Source: Acinetobacter albensis
GTDB lineage: Bacteria > Pseudomonadota > Gammaproteobacteria > Pseudomonadales > Moraxellaceae
Assembly: GCF_900095025.1 (NCBI RefSeq)
Contig: NZ_FMBK01000014.1
Coordinates: 41,826-105,825, forward strand
DNA: 64,000 nt
Reading direction: 5' to 3'
Part shown: one piece after another, positions 56,611-64,000 of the stretch
Layout of the letters: the number at the start of each line of letters is the position of its first letter
How positions within the stretch are numbered: position 1 is the stretch's first letter
Program-made: the position numbers and the translations under genes
Notes under the pieces: model-generated
The model's input: only the letters and a program-made list of their open reading frames with translations
Databases searched by the model: none
Told to the model about the DNA's origin: nothing

Positions 56611-56952
56611 TTTTAACCACCTCAGATGATGTATTTATAATTTTCTTAAGACTCAATATGGCGTATTTTTTTTTGCAAAGAAAATAGCATTTTTGTATTT
56701 CTTTGTGAAAAATTGGAATATAGCGCTATGGAAGAATTTGTAAAATGTTTATAAATGACAAATTTTATGACTATATTGGCTGTTTAAAATTTGTTACATT
56801 GTGTTCCCTTGGCTGTCATGTGCTAGATTCTGTGAAGCAAGAATTTTTTGATGGGTTTTGTGCAAAACCCTTGTACTTCAAATTTCTAGCACCATAATAA
56901 CGACTGAGAAAAAATTTATTCATTCGACAAGCAAGATTTAGAGAGTCTATTC
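56611..56952. other. Leader and promoter region of secA
   Basis: About 342 bp. It contains the secA leader hairpin (56853-56870) and a 12-codon frame that starts at 56851 inside it. No SecM-like gene is visible. The promoter for the divergent peroxiredoxin gene presumably also lies here. Confidence 0.5.
56853..56870 (+). promoter_or_regulatory. Hairpin in the secA leader
   Basis: A perfect inverted repeat GGGTTTT-GTGC-AAAACCC, 83 nt upstream of the secA ATG. It has no T run, so it is more likely a leader structure than a terminator. A mini-frame MGFVQNPCTSNF (56851-56889) starts at its base. Confidence 0.5.
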
Positions 56953-59682
56953 ATGTTGGCAAGTCTGATCGGAGGCATCTTCGGTACCAAAAATGAGCGC
57001 GAACTCAAACGCATGCGTAAAATCGTAGATAAGATTAATGCGCTCGAGCCGACGATATCTGCACTAAACGATGCAGACTTATCTGCAAAAACCGAAGAAT
57101 TCAAACAACGCTACAATAAAGGTGAAAATCTCGATAAGTTATTGCCTGAAGCTTTTGCTGTATGTCGTGAGGCTGCAAAGCGCATCATGGGCATGCGTCA
57201 CTATGATGTGCAATTGATTGGTGGTATTACACTTCACGAAGGTAAAGTTGCAGAAATGCGTACTGGTGAAGGTAAAACCCTGATGGGGACTTTGGCTTGT
57301 TATCTAAATACGATTGGTGGTCAAGGTGTGCATGTCATCACCGTGAATGACTATTTGGCACAGCGTGATGCCGAGTTAAACCGCCCGTTATTTGAATTCT
57401 TAGGTTTAAGCATTGGTATTATTTATTCCATGCAAAATCCGACCGAAAAAGCAGAAGCTTATCGTGCTGATATCACCTATGGGACCAACAACGAATTTGG
57501 TTTTGATTATCTGCGTGACAACATGGTGTTTTCACTGGCTGAGAAAAAGCAACGCGGCTTAAGCTATGCCATTATTGATGAAGTCGATTCGATCTTGATT
57601 GATGAAGCACGTACTCCGCTCATCATTTCTGGTCAAAGTGATGATTCTTCACAATTGTATGCAGCAATCAATAGCATTCCTCCACAATTAAAAACTCAAA
57701 AAGAAGAAAAAGTGGCCGATGGTGGGCACTTCTGGATTGATGAAAAACAACGTACTGTTGAAATGACTGAAATTGGTTATGAAACAGTCGAAGACGAATT
57801 AATTCGTATGGGCTTACTTGCAGAAGGCGAGAGCCTGTACTCATCAGCGAACTTGAACTTGGTTCATCATGTGTCCGCAGCGATTCGTGCTCACTATTTA
57901 TATCAGCGTAATGTGCATTACATCATCAATGATGGTGAAGTCATTATTGTCGATGAAAATACGGGTCGTACTATGCCAGGCCGTCGTTGGTCAGAAGGTT
58001 TGCATCAAGCTGTTGAGGCAAAAGAAGGTCTAGAAATTCAACCTGAAAACCAAACGCTTGCCACCACAACCTTCCAGAACTACTTCCGTCTGTACAAAAA
58101 GCTTTCAGGTATGACGGGTACTGCCGATACTGAAGCTGCGGAAATGAAAGAAATTTATGGTTTGGATGTCGTATTGATTCCAACCCATCGTCCGATGATT
58201 CGTAATGACATGAACGATTTGATTTATTTAAATCGTAATGGTAAATACGATGCGATTATTCAAGAAATTAAAAATGTTCATGAAGCGGGCGTTGCTCCTA
58301 TCCTGATTGGTACTGCGACCATTGAAGCATCAGAAATTTTGTCTGATAAATTGAAAGAAGCAGGCATCGTTCACGAAGTATTGAATGCAAAACAACATGA
58401 ACGAGAAGCAGATATTATCGCTCAGGCAGGTTCGCCTAATGCAGTAACGATTGCCACCAATATGGCGGGTCGTGGTACTGATATTTTGCTTGGCGGTAAC
58501 TGGAAAGCAAAACTGGCTAAAATTGAAAATTATACCACTGAAGATGAAGCGCGTTTAAAAGCCGAGTGGGAACAGCAGCATGACATGGTGTTAAGCTCAG
58601 GCGGTTTGCACATTATTGGTTCTGAACGTCATGAATCGCGCCGTATTGATAACCAGTTACGTGGTCGTGCAGGTCGTCAAGGTGATCCAGGTGTTTCACG
58701 TTTCTACTTATCGCTTGAAGATGATTTGATGCGTATCTTCGCTGGTGATCGCGTGGTCGGTATGATGCGTGCAATGGGTCTAAAAGAAGATGAAGCGATT
58801 GAACACAAAATGGTGTCACGTTCTATCGAAAATGCGCAACGTAAAGTGGAAGCGCGTAACTTTGACATTCGTAAGAACTTGTTAAAATACGATGATGTCA
58901 ACAATGAACAACGTAAGATCATTTATTCTCAACGTGATGAAGTACTCACCGAAAGCACTTTACAAGATTACATTGAAGGAATGCATCACGAAGTCATGAA
59001 AGGTGTGATTGAAAATTATATTCCACCTGAATCAATTCATGATCAATGGGATATTGATGGTTTAGAGCGTGCTTTACGTGATGATCTAAGTATTGATTTG
59101 CCTGTAAATCAATGGTTAGAGGAAGATCGTCGTTTAGATGAAGAAGCTTTGGTTGAACGTATTTCAGATGAAATTGTAAAACGCTATCGTGATCGTCGTG
59201 GACAAATGGGTGATGAATCGGCAGCCATGCTAGAACGTCATTTTATGCTGAGCGCATTAGACCGTCATTGGAAAGAGCATTTGGCAGCTATGGACTATTT
59301 GCGTCAAGGGATTCATTTACGTGGTTATGCGCAAAAAAATCCTGAACAAGAGTATAAAAAAGAAGCTTTCAACTTGTTTGTAAATATGCTTGCTGTGATT
59401 AAATCGGATGTCATTACTGATTTATCGCGTGTACATGTGCCGACTGCTGAAGAGCTGGCGGAAATGGAAGCTCAGAAACAAGCACAAGCCGAGTCTATGC
59501 AATTGAATCTTTCACATGCTGATTTTGATGGCTTAGCAATTGAAAATAACGACAATTTGTTAAGTGATGAAAGTCAATTCGAACCGATTGATCAACAAAA
59601 TATTGTTCCACCTGCAAGTCGTAATGCACCGTGCCCATGTGGATCAGGTTTAAAATACAAGCAGTGTCACGGTAAAATTTAG
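56953..59682 (+). CDS. secA: SecA, preprotein translocase ATPase
   Basis: The motor of Sec-dependent export, acting with SecYEG at the inner membrane. The 909-residue protein has Walker A MRTGEGKT (102-109), DEVD at 209-212, [21 protein letters not shown], the helicase arginine segment [13 protein letters not shown], and the C-terminal zinc motif [14 protein letters not shown] for SecB binding. AGAGAG precedes ATG 56953. E. coli secA follows secM, but no secM homologue is seen here. Confidence 0.97.
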   Translation: MLASLIGGIFGTKNERELKRMRKIVDKINALEPTISALNDADLSAKTEEFKQRYNKGENLDKLLPEAFAVCREAAKRIMGMRHYDVQLIGGITLHEGKVAEMRTGEGKTLMGTLACYLNTIGGQGVHVITVNDYLAQRDAELNRPLFEFLGLSIGIIYSMQNPTEKAEAYRADITYGTNNEFGFDYLRDNMVFSLAEKKQRGLSYAIIDEVDSILIDEARTPLIISGQSDDSSQLYAAINSIPPQLKTQKEEKVADGGHFWIDEKQRTVEMTEIGYETVEDELIRMGLLAEGESLYSSANLNLVHHVSAAIRAHYLYQRNVHYIINDGEVIIVDENTGRTMPGRRWSEGLHQAVEAKEGLEIQPENQTLATTTFQNYFRLYKKLSGMTGTADTEAAEMKEIYGLDVVLIPTHRPMIRNDMNDLIYLNRNGKYDAIIQEIKNVHEAGVAPILIGTATIEASEILSDKLKEAGIVHEVLNAKQHEREADIIAQAGSPNAVTIATNMAGRGTDILLGGNWKAKLAKIENYTTEDEARLKAEWEQQHDMVLSSGGLHIIGSERHESRRIDNQLRGRAGRQGDPGVSRFYLSLEDDLMRIFAGDRVVGMMRAMGLKEDEAIEHKMVSRSIENAQRKVEARNFDIRKNLLKYDDVNNEQRKIIYSQRDEVLTESTLQDYIEGMHHEVMKGVIENYIPPESIHDQWDIDGLERALRDDLSIDLPVNQWLEEDRRLDEEALVERISDEIVKRYRDRRGQMGDESAAMLERHFMLSALDRHWKEHLAAMDYLRQGIHLRGYAQKNPEQEYKKEAFNLFVNMLAVIKSDVITDLSRVHVPTAEELAEMEAQKQAQAESMQLNLSHADFDGLAIENNDNLLSDESQFEPIDQQNIVPPASRNAPCPCGSGLKYKQCHGKI

Positions 59683-59868
59683 TTTAAGTTAAATGAATTG
59701 GTCACTTTAGGTATTTCTCTGACTCATGTTAGACGGATATTTAAAGTGGCTTTTTTATGTCTATGGATTGTGAAAGTTTTATTTTACAAATATTGAATGG
59801 GATTGCAGCCTATGCGATTAAATGTTATTTAGTGAGTTGCATATCTAACTCTGAAAAGCGGAAAGACA

Positions 59869-60228
59869 ATGAAAAAAGTATTACAGCCCTTGATAATTGC
59901 AGCTTTGGCTCTTCCTTCTTTGGCCTTTGCAAACAGTCCATCTCAAACCACGACATTAGATAAAGTTCAAGCAGCTCGTGGTGCAACAACTGCTCAAGCT
60001 GTAGTGAAGGATGATAACATCACAGTGATGAGTCCTCGCACAGGAATTAGTTATACTTTTGCTAATCCGAATCAACGTCCTATTGTATTGAAAACTACGG
60101 CAATTACTGCTGCAAATGCAGCCAATGTAGGTCGTATCGTAGCCACTAATCCTGCATTGTCGACTGCAAGCCAAGAAAAAGCGAAACAAACATTGTTAGG
60201 TGAATCTGCTCAATTGGCTTCAAATTAA
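59869..60228 (+). CDS. Small exported protein, unknown function
   Basis: A 119-residue protein with a clear signal peptide (MKKVLQPLIIAALALPSLAFA) and a mature part of about 98 residues rich in Ala, Thr and Asn (for example AITAANAANVGRIVATNP). It has no cysteines and no lipobox. A GGAAAGAC site precedes ATG 59869. I do not recognise the family; a periplasmic or surface role is likely. Confidence 0.72.
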   Translation: MKKVLQPLIIAALALPSLAFANSPSQTTTLDKVQAARGATTAQAVVKDDNITVMSPRTGISYTFANPNQRPIVLKTTAITAANAANVGRIVATNPALSTASQEKAKQTLLGESAQLASN

Positions 60229-60267
60229 ATTGCTTGTGTTGTATTAATTCGTCTTCGGATAAATATC

Positions 60268-60297
60268 AGCCAGTTAAGCAGTTAACTGGCTTTTTTT
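60268..60297 (+). terminator. Terminator of the small exported protein gene
   Basis: AGCCAGTTAA / TTAACTGGCT with a 4-nt GCAG loop followed by TTTTTT. Confidence 0.93.
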
Positions 60298-60323
60298 GTT
60301 TTAAAGCCATGTGGTTATTTAAT

Positions 60324-60350
60324 AGCTATAAATATCTTTATAGCTTTTTT
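60324..60350 (+). terminator. Second terminator-like hairpin
   Basis: AGCTATAAA / TTTATAGCT with a 4-nt loop followed by TTTTT. It lies 26 bp after the first terminator with no gene between. Confidence 0.75.
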
Positions 60351-60386
60351 GAGTGAAAACTTTGTTGTTATTTTCTCAAAAATGAA

Positions 60387-60409
60387 AAGCATTTATTATG
60401 CTTATTTTT
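60387..60409 (+). terminator. Third terminator-like hairpin
   Basis: AAGCAT / ATGCTT with a 5-nt loop followed by ATTTTT. The stem is short, so this is the weakest of the three. Confidence 0.45.
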
Positions 60410-60558
60410 CACTGCTTCGCATAACAGGTGGTGACTGATTTTTATCAACATACATCACGCTAAAATAAAAACTAAAGCAAAGCGGGTGTTACGCTCGATT
60501 TTTTATTGAATTTCTACTAAGCTGTCTTTTTCTGATGATCTTATTTGGACGTTTAAAA

Positions 60559-61779
60559 ATGGCGGTGGGCGACGTAACAATGCCACAGATGCATGTGGTT
60601 AAAGGGGTTAAAATTGGTTCTGCTGAAGCGTATGTGCGCTATCAAAACCGACGCGACCTTGTCATTTTTGAACTTGCTGAAGGTTCTCATGTTGCAGGGG
60701 TATTTACCCAAAATGCATTTTGTGCTGCGCCAGTACATGTCTGTAAAGCCCATTTACAGGTCACCAATCCCCGCTATTTAGTAATTAATACAGGGAATGC
60801 CAATGCTGGAACAGGAAAAGTGGGCTTAGCAAATGCTGAGGCAACCTGCATAAAACTGGCTGAACTCACGAATATATCTCAAAATGAAATTCTGCCTTTT
60901 TCAACAGGTGTCATTGGTGAGCAACTTCCTATTGAGCGTTTGACCGCAGGTTTGCAACCCGCGCTTGATTCTTTAAAAGAAGATGCTTGGTTAGATGCTG
61001 CGACTGGTATTATGACCACAGACACCTTGCCTAAGGGTGCATCTGAGCAATTTGAAATAGATGGCATCACTTATACCATGACGGGTATTTCCAAAGGTGC
61101 AGGTATGATTCGTCCAAATATGGCGACTATGCTCAGTTACGTGGCGACCGATGCACCGATTAGTCGTGAATTGGTACAACTGTTATTAAAAGAAACGGTT
61201 GATGTTTCTTTTAACCGCATTACCGTAGATGGGGATACATCAACCAATGATTCATGTATTTTGATTGCTACCGGTCAAGCGGGTGGAATAGAAATTTCAT
61301 CTATTGATGATTCACGCTATGCAGTGATTTTGGATGTTTTGACTCGCGTGATGAAACGCCTTGCACAACTCATTATTCGTGATGGCGAAGGCGCGACCAA
61401 ATTTATCACCATTACCGTTGAAGGTGGTTTAAATACACAAGAATGCTGTGATATTGCGTATAGTATTGCCCATTCACCTTTGGTGAAAACCGCCATTTTT
61501 GCTTCTGATCCAAATTGGGGGCGCATTCTGGCTGCAATTGGTTACGCAGGCGTTAAAAATTTAGATGTTGAAAAAATTCAAGTTTGGTTAGATGATGTGC
61601 AAATCTGTAAAGACGGTGGTGCAGCAGCGGACTATACCGAAGAAGCGGGTGCGCGTGTAATGTCGCAAGCTGAAATGTTGATTCGTGTCAATCTAGGCCG
61701 AGGTGATGCAAAAGATACGGTCTATACATGTGACTTATCTTACGATTATGTCAAGATTAATGCAGATTACCGTTCTTAA
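60559..61779 (+). CDS. argJ: ArgJ, bifunctional glutamate/ornithine N-acetyltransferase
   Basis: Transfers the acetyl group from N-acetylornithine to glutamate (and can use acetyl-CoA), closing the arginine cycle. The 406-residue proenzyme is cut before the nucleophile Thr190 in NMATML (segment [13 protein letters not shown]). Other family pieces are [19 protein letters not shown] and [12 protein letters not shown] place the start at ATG 60559 ([10 protein letters not shown]) by similarity; an ATG at 60535 is in frame 8 codons upstream. A terminator follows. Confidence 0.95.
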   Translation: MAVGDVTMPQMHVVKGVKIGSAEAYVRYQNRRDLVIFELAEGSHVAGVFTQNAFCAAPVHVCKAHLQVTNPRYLVINTGNANAGTGKVGLANAEATCIKLAELTNISQNEILPFSTGVIGEQLPIERLTAGLQPALDSLKEDAWLDAATGIMTTDTLPKGASEQFEIDGITYTMTGISKGAGMIRPNMATMLSYVATDAPISRELVQLLLKETVDVSFNRITVDGDTSTNDSCILIATGQAGGIEISSIDDSRYAVILDVLTRVMKRLAQLIIRDGEGATKFITITVEGGLNTQECCDIAYSIAHSPLVKTAIFASDPNWGRILAAIGYAGVKNLDVEKIQVWLDDVQICKDGGAAADYTEEAGARVMSQAEMLIRVNLGRGDAKDTVYTCDLSYDYVKINADYRS

Positions 61780-61793
61780 ATTGATGGAATGAT

Positions 61794-61819
61794 AAAAGCC
61801 TCCGTTGTGAGGCTTTTTT
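61794..61819 (+). terminator. Intrinsic terminator of argJ
   Basis: AAAAGCCTC / GAGGCTTTT with a 6-nt loop and TTTTTT. Confidence 0.92.
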
Positions 61820-61927
61820 ATAATGGAATGATTTTACCCCTTGATCAAAAAAGCATATCGCCATTTTGATGGGGGATTAAAGATACTGTTTGTGGTCAAG
61901 CAAGTATGAAAATTAGAGAGCATGTTT

Positions 61928-62995
61928 ATGAGTGATGCGACCAACTTAATTGCCAATGACGCTAAATCGATTGTGCAGGAGCATTTAGATCGTTTAGGTG
62001 AGCCTAAAAATATTCATTTAAGTGAAGCATATAAACAGGAAAAATTTACGCAAATCTTAGCGGAACTCAAAAAGCGTGATGCTGTTTTAGTCGCTCATTA
62101 TTATTGTGACCCTGAAGTGCAGGAACTGGCTGAGTTATCAGGAGGATGTGTTTCTGATTCATTAGAGATGGCACGCTTTGGTCGTGACCATGAGGCATCA
62201 ACTTTGGTGGTTGCTGGGGTGAAATTTATGGGGGAAACTTCAAAAATTCTTTCGCCAGAAAAAACTGTGCTCATGCCTACGCTAGAGGCAACCTGTTCAC
62301 TCGATTTGGGTTGTCCTGTAGACGAGTTTTCTGCATTCTGTGATGCACATCCAGATCATACCGTTGTTGTATATGCCAATACTTCTGCTGCGGTTAAAGC
62401 CCGTGCTGATTGGGTGGTCACTTCAAGTTGTGCGGTCGAAATTATTGAGCATTTGGATAGTTTAGGTGAAAAAATTATTTGGGCACCTGATCAGCATTTA
62501 GGACGTTATATCCAGAAAAAAACGGGCGCAGAGATGCTACTTTGGGATGGCGCATGTATTGTTCATGAAGAATTTCGTGCCCGTGGAATTACCAATATGA
62601 AAGCAATCTATCCAGATGCAGCAGTATTGGTCCATCCAGAATCACCAGAATCAGTGATTGCAGTTGCAGATGCGGTCGGGAGTACTTCACAATTGATTAA
62701 AGCTGCAGCAACTTTGCCACAGCAAACTTTAATTGTGGCCACAGATCGAGGGATTTTTTATAAGATGCAGCAAGCTGTACCGAATAAAACCTTGATTGAA
62801 GCACCTACCGCAGGTGAAGGTGCGACCTGTCGATCATGTGCACACTGTCCATGGATGGCTATGAATGAGTTGGATGGAATTTTATCTGTTTTGCAAAAGG
62901 GTGACCAAGAAATACTGGTTGATCGTGATCTTGCAAAACGTGCAAAACTACCGCTCGATCGTATGTTGGACTTTAGTGCGAGTTTAAAACGTTAA
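61928..62995 (+). CDS. nadA: NadA, quinolinate synthase
   Basis: Condenses iminoaspartate and dihydroxyacetone phosphate to quinolinate for NAD synthesis, using a 4Fe-4S cluster. The 355-residue protein shows [39 protein letters not shown], and the C-terminal cysteines [10 protein letters not shown] that bind the cluster. ATG 61928 has GAGAG at 8-nt spacing; ATG 61922 is too close to it. It is a single-gene unit before the tRNA cluster. Confidence 0.96.
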   Translation: MSDATNLIANDAKSIVQEHLDRLGEPKNIHLSEAYKQEKFTQILAELKKRDAVLVAHYYCDPEVQELAELSGGCVSDSLEMARFGRDHEASTLVVAGVKFMGETSKILSPEKTVLMPTLEATCSLDLGCPVDEFSAFCDAHPDHTVVVYANTSAAVKARADWVVTSSCAVEIIEHLDSLGEKIIWAPDQHLGRYIQKKTGAEMLLWDGACIVHEEFRARGITNMKAIYPDAAVLVHPESPESVIAVADAVGSTSQLIKAAATLPQQTLIVATDRGIFYKMQQAVPNKTLIEAPTAGEGATCRSCAHCPWMAMNELDGILSVLQKGDQEILVDRDLAKRAKLPLDRMLDFSASLKR

Positions 62996-63073
62996 AAATT
63001 GATTGAAAAATATCTAAGGTGTTTGATAAATATACATTTGAAGTGGTTTTTTAATTTTTTTTGAATATAGGTG

Positions 63074-63102
63074 TTGACGTCTTGTGGCGTCACGCCTAGA
63101 AT
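63074..63102 (+). promoter_or_regulatory. Strong promoter of the tRNA cluster
   Basis: TTGACG (63074-63079), 17 bp, TAGAAT (63097-63102), followed by a GC-containing discriminator (GCACACC). It lies about 45 bp before the first tRNA-Pro. The -10 and following bases match the candidate rRNA promoter at 63899. Confidence 0.85.
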
Positions 63103-63146
63103 GCACACCGTACCGCACAATGTGTAGTACGAAAGCTAAGATGAAT

Positions 63147-63223
63147 CGGAGCATGGCGCAGTTTGGTAGCGCACCTGGTTTGGGACCAGGGGGTCGTAGG
63201 TTCGAATCCTACTGCTCCGACCA
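63147..63223 (+). tRNA. tRNA-Pro (anticodon TGG), copy 1
   Basis: A 77-nt tRNA with encoded CCA. Acceptor CGGAGCA pairs with TGCTCCG; the anticodon stem CCTGG/CCAGG encloses loop TTTGGGA, anticodon TGG. The T-arm is GTAGG-TTCGAAT-CCTAC. It is first in the cluster. Confidence 0.97.
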
Positions 63224-63266
63224 ATTCTTCAAGGCAAAGTTCCGTGGTATTTATATCATTGCTCAT

Positions 63267-63343
63267 GCGCCTGTAGCTCAGTCGGATAGAGCATCCGCCT
63301 TCTAAGCGGATGGTCACAGGTTCGAATCCTGTCAGGCGCACCA
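63267..63343 (+). tRNA. tRNA-Arg (anticodon TCT)
   Basis: A 77-nt tRNA with encoded CCA. Acceptor GCGCCTG pairs with CAGGCGC; the anticodon stem TCCGC/GCGGA encloses loop CTTCTAA, anticodon TCT. It reads rare AGA codons. Confidence 0.97.
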
Positions 63344-63379
63344 TTGGTAGCTTGATATCATAGAATCTAAGTTGTAATG

Positions 63380-63455
63380 GTGGATGTAGCTCAGTTGGTA
63401 GAGCCCTGGATTGTGATTCCAGTTGTCGCGGGTTCGAATCCCGTCATTCACCCCA
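63380..63455 (+). tRNA. tRNA-His (anticodon GTG)
   Basis: Acceptor GTGGATG pairs with CATTCAC, discriminator C, encoded CCA. The base before the gene (63379) is G, the extra G-1 that pairs with C73 and marks tRNA-His. The anticodon stem CTGGA/TCCAG encloses loop TTGTGAT, anticodon GTG. Confidence 0.97.
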
Positions 63456-63459
63456 CTTT

Positions 63460-63536
63460 CGGAGCATGGCGCAGTTTGGTAGCGCACCTGGTTTGGGACC
63501 AGGGGGTCGTAGGTTCGAATCCTACTGCTCCGACCA
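63460..63536 (+). tRNA. tRNA-Pro (anticodon TGG), copy 2
   Basis: Identical over its 77 nt to the tRNA-Pro at 63147, including encoded CCA. It is the last gene of the cluster, 4 nt after tRNA-His. Confidence 0.97.
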
Positions 63537-63558
63537 TTTATACAGCTTAAAGTAATCA

Positions 63559-63581
63559 ATCCGCTTAAATGCGGTTTTTTT
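63559..63581 (+). terminator. Terminator of the tRNA cluster
   Basis: CCGC / GCGG with a 6-nt loop followed by TTTTTTT, 22 nt after the last tRNA. Confidence 0.78.
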
Positions 63582-64000
63582 ATGTCTAAAATTTATAAAA
63601 ATTATCTTTCATATAAAATAACGTTGGTTTTGGGTGGATTCTTTATAGCTCTGCTAAGTTAAAAATTTCCTTATATGTGTTTATGCTAAATGAAAAATAT
63701 TAATTCGACTCTAAATCAGGTATAGAAGTCTATTATTGCCAAAATAGTATTTATTGATTAATTAAACAAACAAGCAAAAATAAAAGATGATTTTGCACAT
63801 TCTGTACCTTTTGCATGCAAAACCTAGTATTTAATTTAGCAAATAGAAGAATAAATAAACATTTGAAGCATTTTTAATAAAATAAAATAAAAAAGGGGTT
63901 GTATGGTGATTAAAATGCTGTAGAATGCACATCCATCGGCGGTGATGTTGATTAAAACTTGTTGAGAAACAAGGATTTAGCTTAAAGGGTTAAATCTAGG
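63582..64000. other. AT-rich region leading to a probable rRNA operon
   Basis: About 420 bp with no gene. Most is very AT-rich, as in upstream activating regions of strong stable-RNA promoters. The end carries the candidate promoter and the start of a leader (CATCCATCGGCGGTGATG). The rRNA itself is beyond the window. Confidence 0.5.
63899..63926 (+). promoter_or_regulatory. Candidate rRNA operon promoter
   Basis: TTGTAT (63899-63904), 16 bp, TAGAAT (63921-63926), then GCACATCCATCGGCGG. Both the -10 and the discriminator match the tRNA promoter at 63074. A long A/T tract lies upstream. The assignment to rRNA is inferred, since no 16S sequence is in the window. Confidence 0.6.

Larger units (their letters stand above)
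60229..60558. other. Intergenic region with three hairpins and a repeat relative
   Basis: About 330 bp before argJ. It carries the hairpins at 60268-60297, 60324-60350 and 60387-60409, and a sequence around 60450-60485 related to the repeats at 55.8 kb. No gene is supported. Confidence 0.55.

Noticed and set aside
59701..59756. Possible secA terminator (GTCACTTTA / TAAAGTGGC, then TTTTTT)
   Set aside because: The loop is about 32 nt and one pair is a wobble. It may work, but the evidence is too weak to list as a feature.
59757..59963. Frame between secA and the small exported protein
   Set aside because: It overlaps the signal peptide of the well-supported gene at 59869 in another frame and lacks a ribosome-binding site.
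63084..63559. Several frames across the tRNA cluster, including one resembling annotated 'hypothetical' proteins
   Set aside because: They are translations of tRNA genes on both strands.

Overview
The window is chromosomal DNA of a low-GC gammaproteobacterium, almost certainly an Acinetobacter species. The main reasons are the order tRNA-Leu / glnE / ilvE / outer-core sugar locus / aspS, the trpFB, trpA-accD-folC, secA-argJ-nadA and baeSR blocks, and the protein sequences themselves. I see no insertion sequence, prophage, integrase or CRISPR array. This is core genome with one clearly variable island, the surface-sugar locus.

Layout. 1-6855: a partial unknown gene, queA, tRNA-Leu(CAA), an orphan soluble histidine kinase, glnE and ilvE. 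6898-19906: the lipooligosaccharide outer core (OC) locus in its usual place between ilvE and aspS. It holds an ELM1-like protein, a CgeB-like transferase, a polysaccharide deacetylase, GT2 and GT4 transferases, a reverse-strand GH43-like protein, two tandem GT25 transferases, rmlBDAC for dTDP-L-rhamnose, a further transferase, a decayed gene, and an LpxL/LpxM-type acyltransferase. The early genes overlap by 4 bp or abut, which suggests coupled translation. The rhamnose genes supply the activated sugar and the neighbouring transferases probably use it. 20084-28760: a small membrane protein, aspS, a DUF4184 protein, a ZnuD-type zinc receptor with a clear Zur-box palindrome, a phospholipase D-like protein, an RcnB-like protein and psiE.

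28925-43655: two tandem long acyl-CoA dehydrogenases; a duplicated-domain Spy-like lipoprotein divergent from baeSR; an MmcQ/YjbR protein; selO; a desaturase with a coiled tail; a glycerophosphodiesterase; and a B12 unit made of a cobalamin riboswitch, a BtuB-like receptor and cobalamin adenosyltransferase. 43655-54152: trpF-trpB, four intervening genes, then trpA-accD-folC-SPOR with 4-bp overlaps at every junction.

54199-64000: a lipoprotein tyrosine phosphatase overlapping a metallo-beta-lactamase-fold hydrolase, a 1-Cys peroxiredoxin, secA, a small exported protein, argJ, nadA, a four-tRNA cluster (Pro-Arg-His-Pro), and at the right edge what looks like the promoter and leader of an rRNA operon.

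No obviously new multi-gene system such as a defence island or biosynthetic cluster is visible. The most unusual parts are the OC-locus gene combination with its gene remnant, the duplicated Spy-like protein beside baeSR, the phosphatase/hydrolase pair, the degenerate intergenic repeats near 55.8 and 60.45 kb, and the secA leader hairpin.
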